A stretch of 64,000 bases of DNA from Thauera sp. 28 (GTDB taxonomy: Bacteria; Pseudomonadota; Gammaproteobacteria; Burkholderiales; Rhodocyclaceae), in contig NZ_AMXA01000007.1 in NCBI RefSeq assembly GCF_000310145.2, positions 62,001 to 126,000 of the forward strand, in the 5' to 3' direction. Below the pieces are notes generated by a model. The model saw only the letters and a program-made list of their open reading frames with translations, did not search any database and had not been told where the DNA came from. Positions 17,027-26,082 of this stretch are shown piece by piece. The position numbers were made by a program, and so were the translations under genes. The first letter of the stretch is position 1, and the number at the start of each line of letters is the position of its first letter.

Positions 17027-18259
17027 TCAGTGCCGACCCGCTGCGGACGGAGTCACGGCGGCCAGCAGTCGCACGGCCATCGGCAACACGAAGTAGAGCC
17101 CGCACAACTTGAGCGGACGCGACAGGCCTGCCTCGGCAAGCAAACGGCGCAGGAATGTCACGCTGCGTGCACGCATGCTGCGCTGCCACAGCGCATGCTG
17201 CCGATCGGTATAGGCGTCGGCCAGCCGCTCCGTGCTGATGAAGCACACGTCGGGGTGACGCTCGACGACGCCAGCAAGTGCTCGCTCCAGTTCGGCCAGC
17301 GCGGTGTCGCCATGGTCAGCGTCGATGAAGCTCTCCCGATGCGTCTCGAGCAGGGTGGGTCGTCCCAGGGCTGTGCGCCGCGCCACAGCTTCCCACACCT
17401 GCTCCGCGCGGTGGCCGAGGATCGGCTCGAAGTAGGCATCTCGCACAAGGTAGCGCACACCGCTCTGCCCCGACTCTCCGTTGACGATACGTCGCGCGGA
17501 TGCCGCGAGCGTGCCATCCGCGCCACGCGCCTGGTACTGACGCCCGCATGTGACGACACAACGTACCCCACTCTGCACCCAGGCACGCTCGACCGCGTCG
17601 TCCCACACAAAGGTATTCGGCACGGCAACCGGGGGACAAATGCCGAACAGGGTCAGAAAGACCTCCGCTTCGTCCATGACCGCACGCCGGACCTCTGCGT
17701 CCGGCAAGGGGCGGCTCGGAAGCGTTCCGGCGTCCACCCAGCGACTCTGCAGCGCGGACGGCAAGGCCTCGCTGCGTGCTTCGGGGTCCGCCAACCATGC
17801 GCGCAGCACGCCGTCCTGACGGGCACGCACAAGCAGCGACTCAGGCCAGCAGTGCTCAAGACCATGGCGCTGAAGTGCGAAGACCCCCATTTCGCACCCC
17901 TGCCGCATGGCCCCCACGATCGGCGCATAGCGTGCCTCGCCCAGGCCGCTACGGTGATAGTGTCCGCAGTTGTCGGCGAGAATGGCCGCGCCATCGGGCT
18001 TTCCCAGCACGACACCGAGCGTCATCACCGCAGGCCGATGCTCCCGGTCGCGCACTCGCGCAAGTATTGCTGCGATGCGCTGCAACGCTTGCGCATCCGC
18101 CTCTGGCCCCGGCCCCCAGTCGTCGCTCTCGACGATCACTACCGGCCGCAGCAATGTGGGCTCGCGCCACAGTCGCAGCAGCAGGTCGCGGTTCGCGAAA
18201 AAAAACAACACCCATGCTGCAAGCAGAGAGAAACCGGCAATCAGGAGAAAAGCGTACAT
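17027..18259 (-). CDS. Membrane-anchored polysaccharide-deacetylase-like protein of unknown function
   Basis: 410 residues. An N-terminal membrane anchor (residues about 3-22) is followed by a predicted (beta/alpha)-barrel-like region. VVIVESDDWGPGPEAD (D46, D47) looks like the first metal motif of NodB or GH57-type barrels, but the canonical HxxxH motif is not evident; later conserved-looking segments are PNTFVWDDAVERAW and LETHRESFID. A hydrophobic C-terminal segment (CGLYFVLPMAVRLLAAV) may be a second anchor. It lies between the O-acetylation pair and a GT4 gene, so action on a nascent or lipid-linked glycan is plausible. Enzyme activity is not established. Confidence 0.65.
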   Translation of the reverse strand: MYAFLLIAGFSLLAAWVLFFFANRDLLLRLWREPTLLRPVVIVESDDWGPGPEADAQALQRIAAILARVRDREHRPAVMTLGVVLGKPDGAAILADNCGHYHRSGLGEARYAPIVGAMRQGCEMGVFALQRHGLEHCWPESLLVRARQDGVLRAWLADPEARSEALPSALQSRWVDAGTLPSRPLPDAEVRRAVMDEAEVFLTLFGICPPVAVPNTFVWDDAVERAWVQSGVRCVVTCGRQYQARGADGTLAASARRIVNGESGQSGVRYLVRDAYFEPILGHRAEQVWEAVARRTALGRPTLLETHRESFIDADHGDTALAELERALAGVVERHPDVCFISTERLADAYTDRQHALWQRSMRARSVTFLRRLLAEAGLSRPLKLCGLYFVLPMAVRLLAAVTPSAAGRH

Positions 18260-18280
18260 TTGTCCGGCAAGTCAGAAACA

Positions 18281-19717
18281 CTAGAAATCAAAATAGATGA
18301 ACTTCTGCGTCGGCCCGCCGAACGTCACCAGCGCAATGACAAGCGATGCGTATGCCGTACCGCGCAGCAGAAACGGTACCCGCCACCACCAGTCAATCCC
18401 TCGGCGCCGGCAGGCATCGACGATCCGGGGCTCGAGCAGAACGAGGACGACCGTCGACAGGACGCCCAGCGCCTGATAGAGACGTACAGGCGCAAGCACG
18501 ACCGGGTCCGCCAACCCCATCATCGCCACACAGATCTGCCATGCATCGGCAAAGGTCGGCGCACGAAAGAACACCCAGGTGAAATGTACGGTGACGAACA
18601 TGACCGGCCAACCCATGAGAGAGACCAGGCGGTCAAGCCTGCCCCCCTCGCGGACGTCCAACAGCCGCAGAGCATTGTTCAGCAGGCGATTGAGCACCAA
18701 CAGAGCACCATGTAGGAACCCCCAGAACACGAAGGTCCAGTTTGCGCCGTGCCACAGACCGCCCAGCAACATCGTCAGCATGAGGTTGCGATACGTATCG
18801 AAGCGCCCGCCCCGGTTGCCGCCAAGCGAGACATAGAGGTAATCGCGTAGCCAGCGGGACAAGGTGATGTGCCACCGGCGCCAGAACTCGGACGGGTTGC
18901 GGCTGATGTAGGGGAACTGGAAGTTCAGCGGCAAGACGACCCCGAACATGCGCGCAAGCCCAAGCGCCATCTCACTGTAGCCCGAGAAGTCCAGGTAGAT
19001 CATCATCCCGAAGGCAAGCGTGGCCAGCCAAGCCCGCATCAGGTCCAGACGCTCTGGATGGGCATAGAGGTCATCGACAACCGGCCCCAGGTTGTCAGCA
19101 AAAAGCGCCTTCTTGATCAGGCCACCGACAAATATGAAGGCCCCTATCCTGAGGTTGTCCCAAGCGATCGGCTTGAGGGTCTGCAACTGCTCGACCAACT
19201 CATGAACGTGCAGGATGGGACCGGCAATGAGTTGCGGGAAGAACGTGACGTACAGACACCAGTCTCGATAGCCGATCTCTTTCGTGCAGTCACCACGATA
19301 GACGTCGATCATTGCACTGAGCATCTGGAACGTATAGAAGCTGATTCCCAGTGGCAGCACCCAGTCGATCCAGCCCGGCCGTGCAACGACCACCTCGCCA
19401 CCTGCGGCGCTGGCCACCCACAAGGCGGACTCGATGATCAGCCCAAGATACTTGAAGCCCGCGAGCACCCCGAGATCAGCAACGATCACGACCGTGAGCA
19501 ACGCACGGGATCGCGTCTTCAGCATGGCCTTGTAGGCATACCAGTTGGCCGTGACGGAAAGACCGATCAGCAACAGGTAGATCGGCTTCCAGCTCGCGTA
19601 GAACAGAATGCTGGCCGCCAGCAGCACGCCCGCCCGCTGCCCCGGCGTACGCGCACCGGCGTACACCGCCAGCACCGCGATGAAGAAGAGCATGAAGCTC
19701 GCGCTACTGAAAATCAT
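18281..19717 (-). CDS. MBOAT family O-acyltransferase (AlgI-like)
   Basis: 478 residues, polytopic. LGGLWHGANWTFVFWG contains the invariant MBOAT histidine H323, and FWRRWHITLSRWLRDYLY (H283) is the second signature; FKYLGLI and GISFYTFQMLSAMIDVYRG are typical of the AlgI/DltB group. It should pass acetyl groups across the inner membrane for O-acetylation of the exopolysaccharide. It overlaps the SGNH-domain gene by 4 bp, the same pairing as AlgI with AlgJ/AlgX in alginate systems. Confidence 0.92.
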   Translation of the reverse strand: MIFSSASFMLFFIAVLAVYAGARTPGQRAGVLLAASILFYASWKPIYLLLIGLSVTANWYAYKAMLKTRSRALLTVVIVADLGVLAGFKYLGLIIESALWVASAAGGEVVVARPGWIDWVLPLGISFYTFQMLSAMIDVYRGDCTKEIGYRDWCLYVTFFPQLIAGPILHVHELVEQLQTLKPIAWDNLRIGAFIFVGGLIKKALFADNLGPVVDDLYAHPERLDLMRAWLATLAFGMMIYLDFSGYSEMALGLARMFGVVLPLNFQFPYISRNPSEFWRRWHITLSRWLRDYLYVSLGGNRGGRFDTYRNLMLTMLLGGLWHGANWTFVFWGFLHGALLVLNRLLNNALRLLDVREGGRLDRLVSLMGWPVMFVTVHFTWVFFRAPTFADAWQICVAMMGLADPVVLAPVRLYQALGVLSTVVLVLLEPRIVDACRRRGIDWWWRVPFLLRGTAYASLVIALVTFGGPTQKFIYFDF

Positions 19718-20739
19718 AGTGCGCCCACCCGCTCCACCTCGCCGTGCGTTCCTCCCGAAAGCGCCCGCCCGAGTGCACGGCTGAAATACTGGGCCCCCAG
19801 ATCGTTCAGATGACCCGCGTTGACGAAACCTTCAGGCGGCAGCTTCAGATCGGCGGACAAAGCGAACATTGGAACTCCTCGTGCGAGCAACTCCCGACGC
19901 AAGGCAAGGTAGGGCGATGAGGCGGGGTGCGCACCCTCAAGGTAGAGCACACGGCGGTTGAGCAAGGGGGGAAAGACGACCACAACGCTCACCTGCCGTC
20001 GTTCAAGGAGGTCGAGCAAGCTCCAGAAGTCCGCAACCACCTTCGGGTCCGGCGGATGGGTGGAGCCCGCTTCCTGGCGCGCCACCTGCCCGGCGTCCTG
20101 GTTGTCGCCAAACCCGGGGCGATACCCGAGCCGCTCGGCGGCCCCGCCCCCGACTGGTTCGACCTCCTCCGTCAGCGCCGTCGCGAACTGGATCAGCTTC
20201 GCCGGCTCACGCAACTGTTTCAGGTTATCGGCGTAGCCCCACAGCCTCAACGTTGAGCGCAGATAGGCCTGCGCGCCCTCTTCCCATATATCCGGCTGAC
20301 CAAAGAAAACATCATAGCCAAGCGCATCCCCGGCGTGGAGCAGGCTCTCGTCCAGCCCGATCAGCACGCGCTCGACCTTTCCGCGCCCAAACAAACCGCA
20401 CTCGTCAAACCGATGGGCGATCCCAAGCAAGGCGCTCGCATTGGCCCCCGGCAAGCCCAGGTTGAAGCCGCCACGCCCCGCAGCGAAAGCAGCACCCAGC
20501 GTGCGCGGATCGATCGCGTTATCCACTCGGCTGTTGCCCAACACGAGCATGCGAGGAGCTTGCTGCTCCACATACAGAACTTTGTCATACGCCCGACCTA
20601 CCGCGAACACCGAGCGCAATCGATGCATGAACACATCCGAATGGAGGAGCGCCTCGGCTCCAAGCAGGAGCGCCACAGCGCATACGACACCCGCGCCGGG
20701 CATGCCCGCTCTCCACCAGCCATTGATGCGCATCGCCAT
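19714..20739 (-). CDS. SGNH-hydrolase-like, AlgJ/AlgX-type acetylation partner
   Basis: About 341 residues with an N-terminal membrane segment (GVVCAVALLLGAEALL) and a periplasmic SGNH-like domain. MLVLGNSRVDNAID (S70) corresponds to block I and FVNAGHLNDLGAQYF near the C terminus to the D/N-x2-H block. Such proteins receive acetyl from an MBOAT partner and place it on the polymer. ATG 20739 is chosen because the hydrophobic segment follows directly; the frame is open to 20823 without family sequence. It is the first gene of a minus-strand run of ten genes and is divergent from the asparagine-synthase-like gene. Confidence 0.75.
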   Translation of the reverse strand: MAMRINGWWRAGMPGAGVVCAVALLLGAEALLHSDVFMHRLRSVFAVGRAYDKVLYVEQQAPRMLVLGNSRVDNAIDPRTLGAAFAAGRGGFNLGLPGANASALLGIAHRFDECGLFGRGKVERVLIGLDESLLHAGDALGYDVFFGQPDIWEEGAQAYLRSTLRLWGYADNLKQLREPAKLIQFATALTEEVEPVGGGAAERLGYRPGFGDNQDAGQVARQEAGSTHPPDPKVVADFWSLLDLLERRQVSVVVVFPPLLNRRVLYLEGAHPASSPYLALRRELLARGVPMFALSADLKLPPEGFVNAGHLNDLGAQYFSRALGRALSGGTHGEVERVGAL

Positions 20740-20832
20740 GAACTTGATCCCGAGTGATTCGTGCCGCACTTGCCCGCTTGCAACCTCGGCTACCATAGTG
20801 GCCATTCCGATGGGTTTGGGCATTTTAGAGCG
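20740..20832. promoter_or_regulatory. Divergent intergenic region between two exopolysaccharide gene runs
   Basis: A 93-bp gap between the minus-strand SGNH gene and the plus-strand asparagine-synthase-like gene must hold promoters for one or both directions, because each gene heads its run. No convincing sigma-70 hexamer pair was seen. A sigma-54-like TGG...TTGC arrangement on the minus strand has one base too many between the GG and GC elements. Function is therefore inferred from position only. Confidence 0.35.
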
Positions 20833-22677
20833 ATGACATCAAGACGAGTACTTTGCGGCTGGGTTAACTTCGACGAACGTGTTGCATCGCACGATGCCTT
20901 GCACGCGATGCTGGCAGCCGAAGGGCTGTCGTCCGCCGACATGCAGGTGCAGGCCAGCGATGCCGGCATGCTCGCCACCAGCCACCCGGCCTGCTCTACA
21001 GCAACCGATCTTGGCGCAGGTTGTCTGGCTGCAGTGCTCGGGCGGCCGCGCTGGGTCGATGCGTCACTCGCCGCGCGCGCCCGCGCGGAAGGCGTGGCCG
21101 CGGCCGCGCTGGCGGCTTACCGCGATGGCGGCGAAGCCTCTCTGGGCAGACTGCAGGGCAATTTCGCCATCGTGCTGATCGACATGCGTCAACGGCGGGC
21201 TCTGCTCGCGATCGACCGCACCGGCACCGAGCGCCTGTGCTTCGCCCAGGTGGGCGCGACGCTCGTCTTCTCCACCAGCGCGCGCGCGGTGGCGAAGCAC
21301 CCGCTGGTTTCGGCCCCGATCGACCGGCAGGCGCTGTTCGAGTACCTCTACTGCCACATGGTACCCAGCCCCGACACCGCCTTTACCGGCATCACCAAGC
21401 TGTTGCCTGCACAATGCGCCAGCTTCGACGGCAGGAACGCAGTGCGAAACTTTCACTGGCAGCTTGCCTACGACGCCAGCGCCGCAGGCGACGAAGCCGC
21501 ACTGCGCAAGCGCTTCCTTGACCTCACCGAACAAGCCGTAGCCCGCCAGGCCGACGATGGCCGCCCAACCGGCGCTTTCCTCTCCGGCGGCACCGACAGC
21601 TCCACCGTCAGCGGCATGCTGGGCAAGGTCAGCGGCAAACCGGTCGAGACCTTCTCGATCGGCTTCGACGCCCAGGGATTCGACGAGTTGGAATTCGCCC
21701 GCATCACCTCCCGCCATTTCGGCACCAATGCGCACGAGTACTACGTGACCGCCGACGATGTCGTCGAGGCGATGCCGCTCATTGCCGCGGCCTACGATGA
21801 ACCATTCGGCAACGCATCCGCGGCACCGACCTATTTCTGCGCGCGCATGGCGCGCGAGCACGGCATCGAAGTGGTGCTGGCCGGCGACGGCGGCGACGAG
21901 TTCTTCGGCGGCAACGAACGCTATGCCAAACAGGGCGTCTTCGAGCATTACCACCGCGTTCCCCCCGTGCTGCGCAATCTGCTGGAGCCGGTGGTGATGC
22001 ACTTTCCACTTGGCGCTTCGATCATGCCAGTGCGCAAGGCGCGCAGCTACATCGAGCAGGCACGGGTGCCCTTGCCAGACCGCATGGAGACCTACAACTT
22101 CCTGCACCGCAGCCCGCTGCAAGACATCTTCGAGCCTGAATTCCTCTCCGCGATCGACACCAACCGCCCGCTGGAGCTCGCGCGCGAGGCCTACTTCCGT
22201 TGCGCTTCACCCGAGCCGATCGAGCGCATGATGCACCTCGACCACAAGATCACGCTGGCCGACAACGATCTGCGCAAAGTCACGCGCATGTGCGAGGCCG
22301 CCGGCGTAGAGGTGCGCTTCCCCTTCCTCGACGACGACCTCGTCGCCTTCTCCGGGCAGCTCAAGCCAGAACAGAAAGTGCGCAAGGGCCGGCTGCGCGT
22401 GCTGTTCAAGGACGCCCTGCGCGGCTTCCTGCCCGACGAGACCATCTCCAAGAGCAAGCACGGCTTCGGCCTGCCTTTCGGACTGTGGCTGAACGCGCAC
22501 GCACCGCTCAAGGCGTTGGCCGAAGACGCCCTGGCCAGCCTGGGCCGGCGCGGTATCGTGAAACCGGCGTACCTGGCCTACCTACGTCGCGAACACGCCA
22601 GCGGCCATGCAAGCTATTATGGAGTCATGATCTGGGTACTGGTGGAACTGGAGCTCTGGCTCCAAGCCAACGCGTGA
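20833..22677 (+). CDS. Asparagine synthase-like protein lacking the N-terminal nucleophile Cys
   Basis: 614 residues with an N-terminal Ntn-hydrolase-like region and a C-terminal synthetase domain. The PP-loop is FLSGGTDSSTVSGML and the second motif LAGDGGDEFFGG; SKHGFGLPF ends the domain. The glutaminase Cys, which must be residue 2, is absent: the protein begins MTSRRVLCGW, so the nearest Cys is residue 8 and no start codon precedes it directly. The enzyme may therefore use ammonia or another nucleophile, as in beta-lactam-synthetase-like relatives. It starts a three-gene plus-strand unit with a deacetylase and an unknown protein. ATG 20833 is supported by homology; the frame is open to 20761. 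Confidence 0.85.
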   Translation: MTSRRVLCGWVNFDERVASHDALHAMLAAEGLSSADMQVQASDAGMLATSHPACSTATDLGAGCLAAVLGRPRWVDASLAARARAEGVAAAALAAYRDGGEASLGRLQGNFAIVLIDMRQRRALLAIDRTGTERLCFAQVGATLVFSTSARAVAKHPLVSAPIDRQALFEYLYCHMVPSPDTAFTGITKLLPAQCASFDGRNAVRNFHWQLAYDASAAGDEAALRKRFLDLTEQAVARQADDGRPTGAFLSGGTDSSTVSGMLGKVSGKPVETFSIGFDAQGFDELEFARITSRHFGTNAHEYYVTADDVVEAMPLIAAAYDEPFGNASAAPTYFCARMAREHGIEVVLAGDGGDEFFGGNERYAKQGVFEHYHRVPPVLRNLLEPVVMHFPLGASIMPVRKARSYIEQARVPLPDRMETYNFLHRSPLQDIFEPEFLSAIDTNRPLELAREAYFRCASPEPIERMMHLDHKITLADNDLRKVTRMCEAAGVEVRFPFLDDDLVAFSGQLKPEQKVRKGRLRVLFKDALRGFLPDETISKSKHGFGLPFGLWLNAHAPLKALAEDALASLGRRGIVKPAYLAYLRREHASGHASYYGVMIWVLVELELWLQANA

Positions 22678-22711
22678 CGAGAGCCGGCACGCATTTTCGT
22701 TCCCGGGGGGC

Positions 22712-23776
22712 ATGGTGTTGAAGCCTCTCTTCCTGCGCTTGGCGAAGGGCCTGGGGCTGTTCGCGCTGTCCAGGATGCTGACGCGGGGGCAGCTGCGCAT
22801 CCTGTGCTATCACGGCATATGGCTGGGCGGGGAACCGCACTACGGCGACTGCCTGTTCATGAGCGCGGACCGTTTCCGCAAGCGCATGGCACTGCTCGCG
22901 CGATGCGGGTACCGGGTCATCCCGCTGCGCCAGGCCTGCGACGACTTGGCCAACCGGCGCGTCCGTACACGCGATGTCGTAATCACCATTGACGATGGCT
23001 GGGTCGGCACCTATCTCCACATGCTGCCCGTTCTCGAGCAACACGGTTACCCTGCAAGCCTGTATCTGACGACAAAGGATGTCGTGGATCAGGAGCCGGT
23101 CGTCTACGTGCTGGCCACCTTTCTTGCCGGCCGCGCCATCCACCCACCCGACCTGCGGCGCCTGTTCCCCGACCAGACACTGCCACACCCCTCCACGCAG
23201 CAGCTATCACGCGCAATCGCCGCCCGGATCCTGTCCCAGCCCACAGCAGCAGCCAGGCGGGCCGAAACCCTCAGGATCGCCGATCTGCTCGGCATCGACC
23301 TCGATAACCTGGAAGCCCGCAGGGTCTTCATGCTCATGAAGCCAGGGGAGGTACGCGATGCTCACGAAAGGGGCCTGGACATTCAGCTCCACACCCATTC
23401 GCATCGGATGCATGGCTTCAACCCCGACCGGCTGCGCCAAGAGCTCGAACGCAACCGTGATGTACTCGGCCAGATGCTTGGCAAAGCCCCAGCGCAGCTG
23501 AACCACTTCTGCTACCCGAGCGGCCTCTACCGGCCCGAGCTGTTTCCGGTCCTTGCAAGCAGCGGCATCCAGTCCGCCACCACGACCGAATTCGGACTCA
23601 ACCCCCCTGGCACTTCACCTTACGCGCTCAAGCGCATCCTCGACGGCGAATCCCTCTCCGACATCGAGTTTGAGGCCCGTCTGAGCGGATTCTGGAGCCT
23701 CATGTCGGCACTGCGCTCGCGCCTGGGGCAGATCGTGCGCACAGTCGGATCCCTGAAGCGCGATACGATCGCCTGA
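22712..23776 (+). CDS. Polysaccharide deacetylase (NodB/CE4 fold)
   Basis: 354 residues. RILCYHGIWL opens the fold, VVITIDDGW carries the Asp pair D94-D95, and IQLHTHSHRMH provides the metal histidines; FCYPSGLY is the third motif. About 100 residues between the first and second motifs include an inserted helical section (HPPDLRRLFPDQTL), longer than in the CE4 protein at 3119. No signal peptide. It probably deacetylates an amino sugar in the glycan precursor. It lies 34 bp after the asparagine-synthase-like gene and 20 bp before the unknown protein. Confidence 0.88.
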   Translation: MVLKPLFLRLAKGLGLFALSRMLTRGQLRILCYHGIWLGGEPHYGDCLFMSADRFRKRMALLARCGYRVIPLRQACDDLANRRVRTRDVVITIDDGWVGTYLHMLPVLEQHGYPASLYLTTKDVVDQEPVVYVLATFLAGRAIHPPDLRRLFPDQTLPHPSTQQLSRAIAARILSQPTAAARRAETLRIADLLGIDLDNLEARRVFMLMKPGEVRDAHERGLDIQLHTHSHRMHGFNPDRLRQELERNRDVLGQMLGKAPAQLNHFCYPSGLYRPELFPVLASSGIQSATTTEFGLNPPGTSPYALKRILDGESLSDIEFEARLSGFWSLMSALRSRLGQIVRTVGSLKRDTIA

Positions 23777-23796
23777 CCCAGCCGAGCAGAGCCCAC

Positions 23797-24726
23797 ATGA
23801 CACGCTTCGATACGCTCTCCGCCAGCACCAGAGATGCCTGGGCAGAGACCTGTGACCGGTTGTGCTTGCCACCCGAGAATGCGCGGCGACTCGTATCGGA
23901 ACTCATGCTCACGCTCGAAGGCGCAAGCGGCAAGCATCCGCCGCGGCCACGCGGCTATACCGATCTGCCCGTGGCCTTCCATGCACAGGTGAGCGCATTC
24001 GCGCATAGCGAACCCGCGGGCCAGGCCCCAGGACTGCTGGATCTACTTCTCCTGGAGTTGATCCGACAGTTCGAGAGGCGATTCACGCAGGCGGCGCTCC
24101 CGGAGAGCCTGCTACCGTATTACCTCGAAAACCTCGATCGCATGCTGCAGCGCACGACACTGTCCCCCCAGTGGGCCCGCTCGTCACGCGACGACATCTT
24201 TCTGAAGGATCTCGGCATTCTGCGCATGTGGCTCATCCCTTGCGCGTCCCATCTGGTCTACCGTCACTCGGGAGTGCCGCGCTCGCTTGTTCTGCGGCAG
24301 GCACCGGGCAATCTCATGCGCGCCCTGGTCTACTTCGGGCTGCGCAGCCACGGCTTCGCACCTTTCCTCGAAAACCATGTTCACCCGGCGATGCTGTCGC
24401 ACTTCAACCCGGAAGGACGGCAACGCTGCTACGCCCTCGTCGCCGAACTGTTGCAGCGCTGGCCCGAAAGCCGGGGGCTGATGGGCATCAGTTGGTACTA
24501 CGATCCGGCCGTCCGCACCATCAGCCCGCACCTTGCCTACCTGCGTGATGAACCAGAGCGAGGTGGCGCACTTTTCCTTCCCGCAGGCAGCGGCCCCGAT
24601 GCCATAGCGGGCGCAACAGCCACCTCGGACACCCGACGGCGCCTTCATGAACAGGGTCGATACACACCGACCCGCTACCTGATGGCCTGGTCCCGCACAG
24701 CCCTGATGAACGCTCATGGGGCCTAG
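23797..24726 (+). CDS. Hypothetical protein, family not recognised
   Basis: 309 residues, soluble, no signal peptide or membrane segment. Not recognised. Visible features: an N-terminal helical region; a central segment LKDLGILRMWLIPCASHLVYR; FENHVHPAMLSHFNPEG-like stretch with several His; and GISWYYDPAVRTISPHLAYLRD followed by a Gly/Ala-rich loop ending at SDTRRRLHEQGRYTPTRYLM. The His, Asp and Arg pattern suggests an enzyme rather than a structural protein. Being the last gene after the amidotransferase-like and deacetylase genes, it likely acts on the same substrate. Confidence 0.7.
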   Translation: MTRFDTLSASTRDAWAETCDRLCLPPENARRLVSELMLTLEGASGKHPPRPRGYTDLPVAFHAQVSAFAHSEPAGQAPGLLDLLLLELIRQFERRFTQAALPESLLPYYLENLDRMLQRTTLSPQWARSSRDDIFLKDLGILRMWLIPCASHLVYRHSGVPRSLVLRQAPGNLMRALVYFGLRSHGFAPFLENHVHPAMLSHFNPEGRQRCYALVAELLQRWPESRGLMGISWYYDPAVRTISPHLAYLRDEPERGGALFLPAGSGPDAIAGATATSDTRRRLHEQGRYTPTRYLMAWSRTALMNAHGA

Positions 24727-24731
24727 GCCCC
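24718..24731. terminator. 14-bp perfect palindrome at the end of convergent gene runs
   Basis: GGGGCCTAGGCCCC spans the TAG stop of the unknown gene, between convergent units. It has no loop of its own and no T-run follows, so a role as a transcription terminator is only possible; a larger imperfect hairpin or a protein site is equally likely. Confidence 0.25.
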
Positions 24732-24798
24732 GCCCTGGCGCCTGGATGCAGAACCGAACGCGAGCGGTGGCCGCCCGGCGCTGCTCCTTGCTCTTTTG

Positions 24799-26082
24799 CT
24801 AGGACAGCGCCATTCGGCCCGTGTCTCGCTCCAGTGGTGCTCTATCCCGCTGCAGAGCAGGCTGTTGCCCCCGCATCGCATCCAGTTCCTTCTGAACCAG
24901 GATCTTCGAGATCACGATGATGGCGATCAGATGGTAGAAGAGGTCGAAGTACTGCAGTCCGAGGAAGGACCCCGCAGACATGTAGCCGATCAGGCTCACC
25001 TGAACCATCGCCGCAAGGTCGCGCGCCCAGGTCAATGATGCATGCGGCTTCGACCAGCGGATGACCTGCGAAGCCGACAGCCAGGTGAAGATGTGCAGCA
25101 GCACGAACATGCCCAGGCCCACCCAGCCAAGTTCGCCCAGCACACCGAACCAGTTACTGTGCGAATCCGTGCCCCCGTAGCCGGTGATCGCGCGGAAACC
25201 ACCGCCGAAGAAGAACATGTTCGCCAGCGTGATGGCATTTCCCCAGGCGTAGATCCGCCCCATCGCAGAGGCATCCTCGTCGTAGGTCTGGATCGTATGC
25301 ATGCGCTCGAACCACTCCGGCGGCATCACGTACAGCACCACCAGGAAGACCGGGATCAGCGCCAGGATGACACCAAAACGGTTGCGTGCCTTCATCAGGA
25401 AAAAGAACCCGACGGCGGCAAGGCCGACCAAGGCCCCGCGCGAATTGGTACCGATGATCGCAACCAGGGTCAGCGCACCACCGGCGAGCAGCGCGCGCCT
25501 TGCCCAGACATTCGTGGTCTGAAGCCTGACATACCAGAGCAGCGGCACGGTCATGAGCAGTGCCAGTCCGACCGAGTTGCGGTCTGCGATGAAGGAGCCC
25601 GACGGCCCCATCACGTTGTTTCCACTCCCGCCGGTCAGGATGAACACCCCGCCCTTGAAACCATAGAAGCCGATCGACAGCGCAATCACCACCACCAGCC
25701 AGTGCAGCCGCTGCCTGTCGGTGATCAGCATCATGGTGATGTAGGTCATGAGGATGATCCGCCACACCTTGTCCCATTGCGGCCAGGCCATGCCTGGATA
25801 CTGGGCCATCAGGGTGGATACGAACATCCAGCCGGTGAAGATCAGCAGCAACACGGTCTCGCGCGTCCACGGGATGCGCTTTTCCTCCTTGCAGAACAGG
25901 ATTGCCGCAAACGTGGTCAGTGCCACGATAAGCGCCACCGGCATCGAGGTGACGAAGCCCCAGGCCATGCGATGCGGATTCATGTAGCCCAGCCAGGACC
26001 ACATCAGGATGCCGAGCCACGGCCTCTTGAGGATGAAGGGCAGCGAACCGAAGACGACGAGCGCGACGAACAGATCCCTCAT
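24799..26082 (-). CDS. Exosortase A-associated O-glycosylation ligase / polymerase (TIGR03097 type)
   Basis: 427 residues, polytopic with about 10-12 hydrophobic segments. The start FGSLPFILKRPWLGILMWSW and the NPHRMAWGF segment are typical of the putative O-ligase that accompanies XrtA; the large periplasmic loop (GGGFRAITGYGGTDSHSNWF) has the Wzy/WaaL-type pattern. It may polymerise the repeat unit or ligate glycan to protein. Last gene of the 20-kb minus-strand XrtA run, overlapping the preceding gene by 4 bp. Confidence 0.88.
   Translation of the reverse strand: MRDLFVALVVFGSLPFILKRPWLGILMWSWLGYMNPHRMAWGFVTSMPVALIVALTTFAAILFCKEEKRIPWTRETVLLLIFTGWMFVSTLMAQYPGMAWPQWDKVWRIILMTYITMMLITDRQRLHWLVVVIALSIGFYGFKGGVFILTGGSGNNVMGPSGSFIADRNSVGLALLMTVPLLWYVRLQTTNVWARRALLAGGALTLVAIIGTNSRGALVGLAAVGFFFLMKARNRFGVILALIPVFLVVLYVMPPEWFERMHTIQTYDEDASAMGRIYAWGNAITLANMFFFGGGFRAITGYGGTDSHSNWFGVLGELGWVGLGMFVLLHIFTWLSASQVIRWSKPHASLTWARDLAAMVQVSLIGYMSAGSFLGLQYFDLFYHLIAIIVISKILVQKELDAMRGQQPALQRDRAPLERDTGRMALS

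Noticed and set aside
20761-20790. Possible sigma-54 promoter in the divergent gap
   Set aside because: On the minus strand TGGTAGC...TTGC has 11 instead of 10 bases between the GG and GC elements, and the plus-strand candidate lacks GG.
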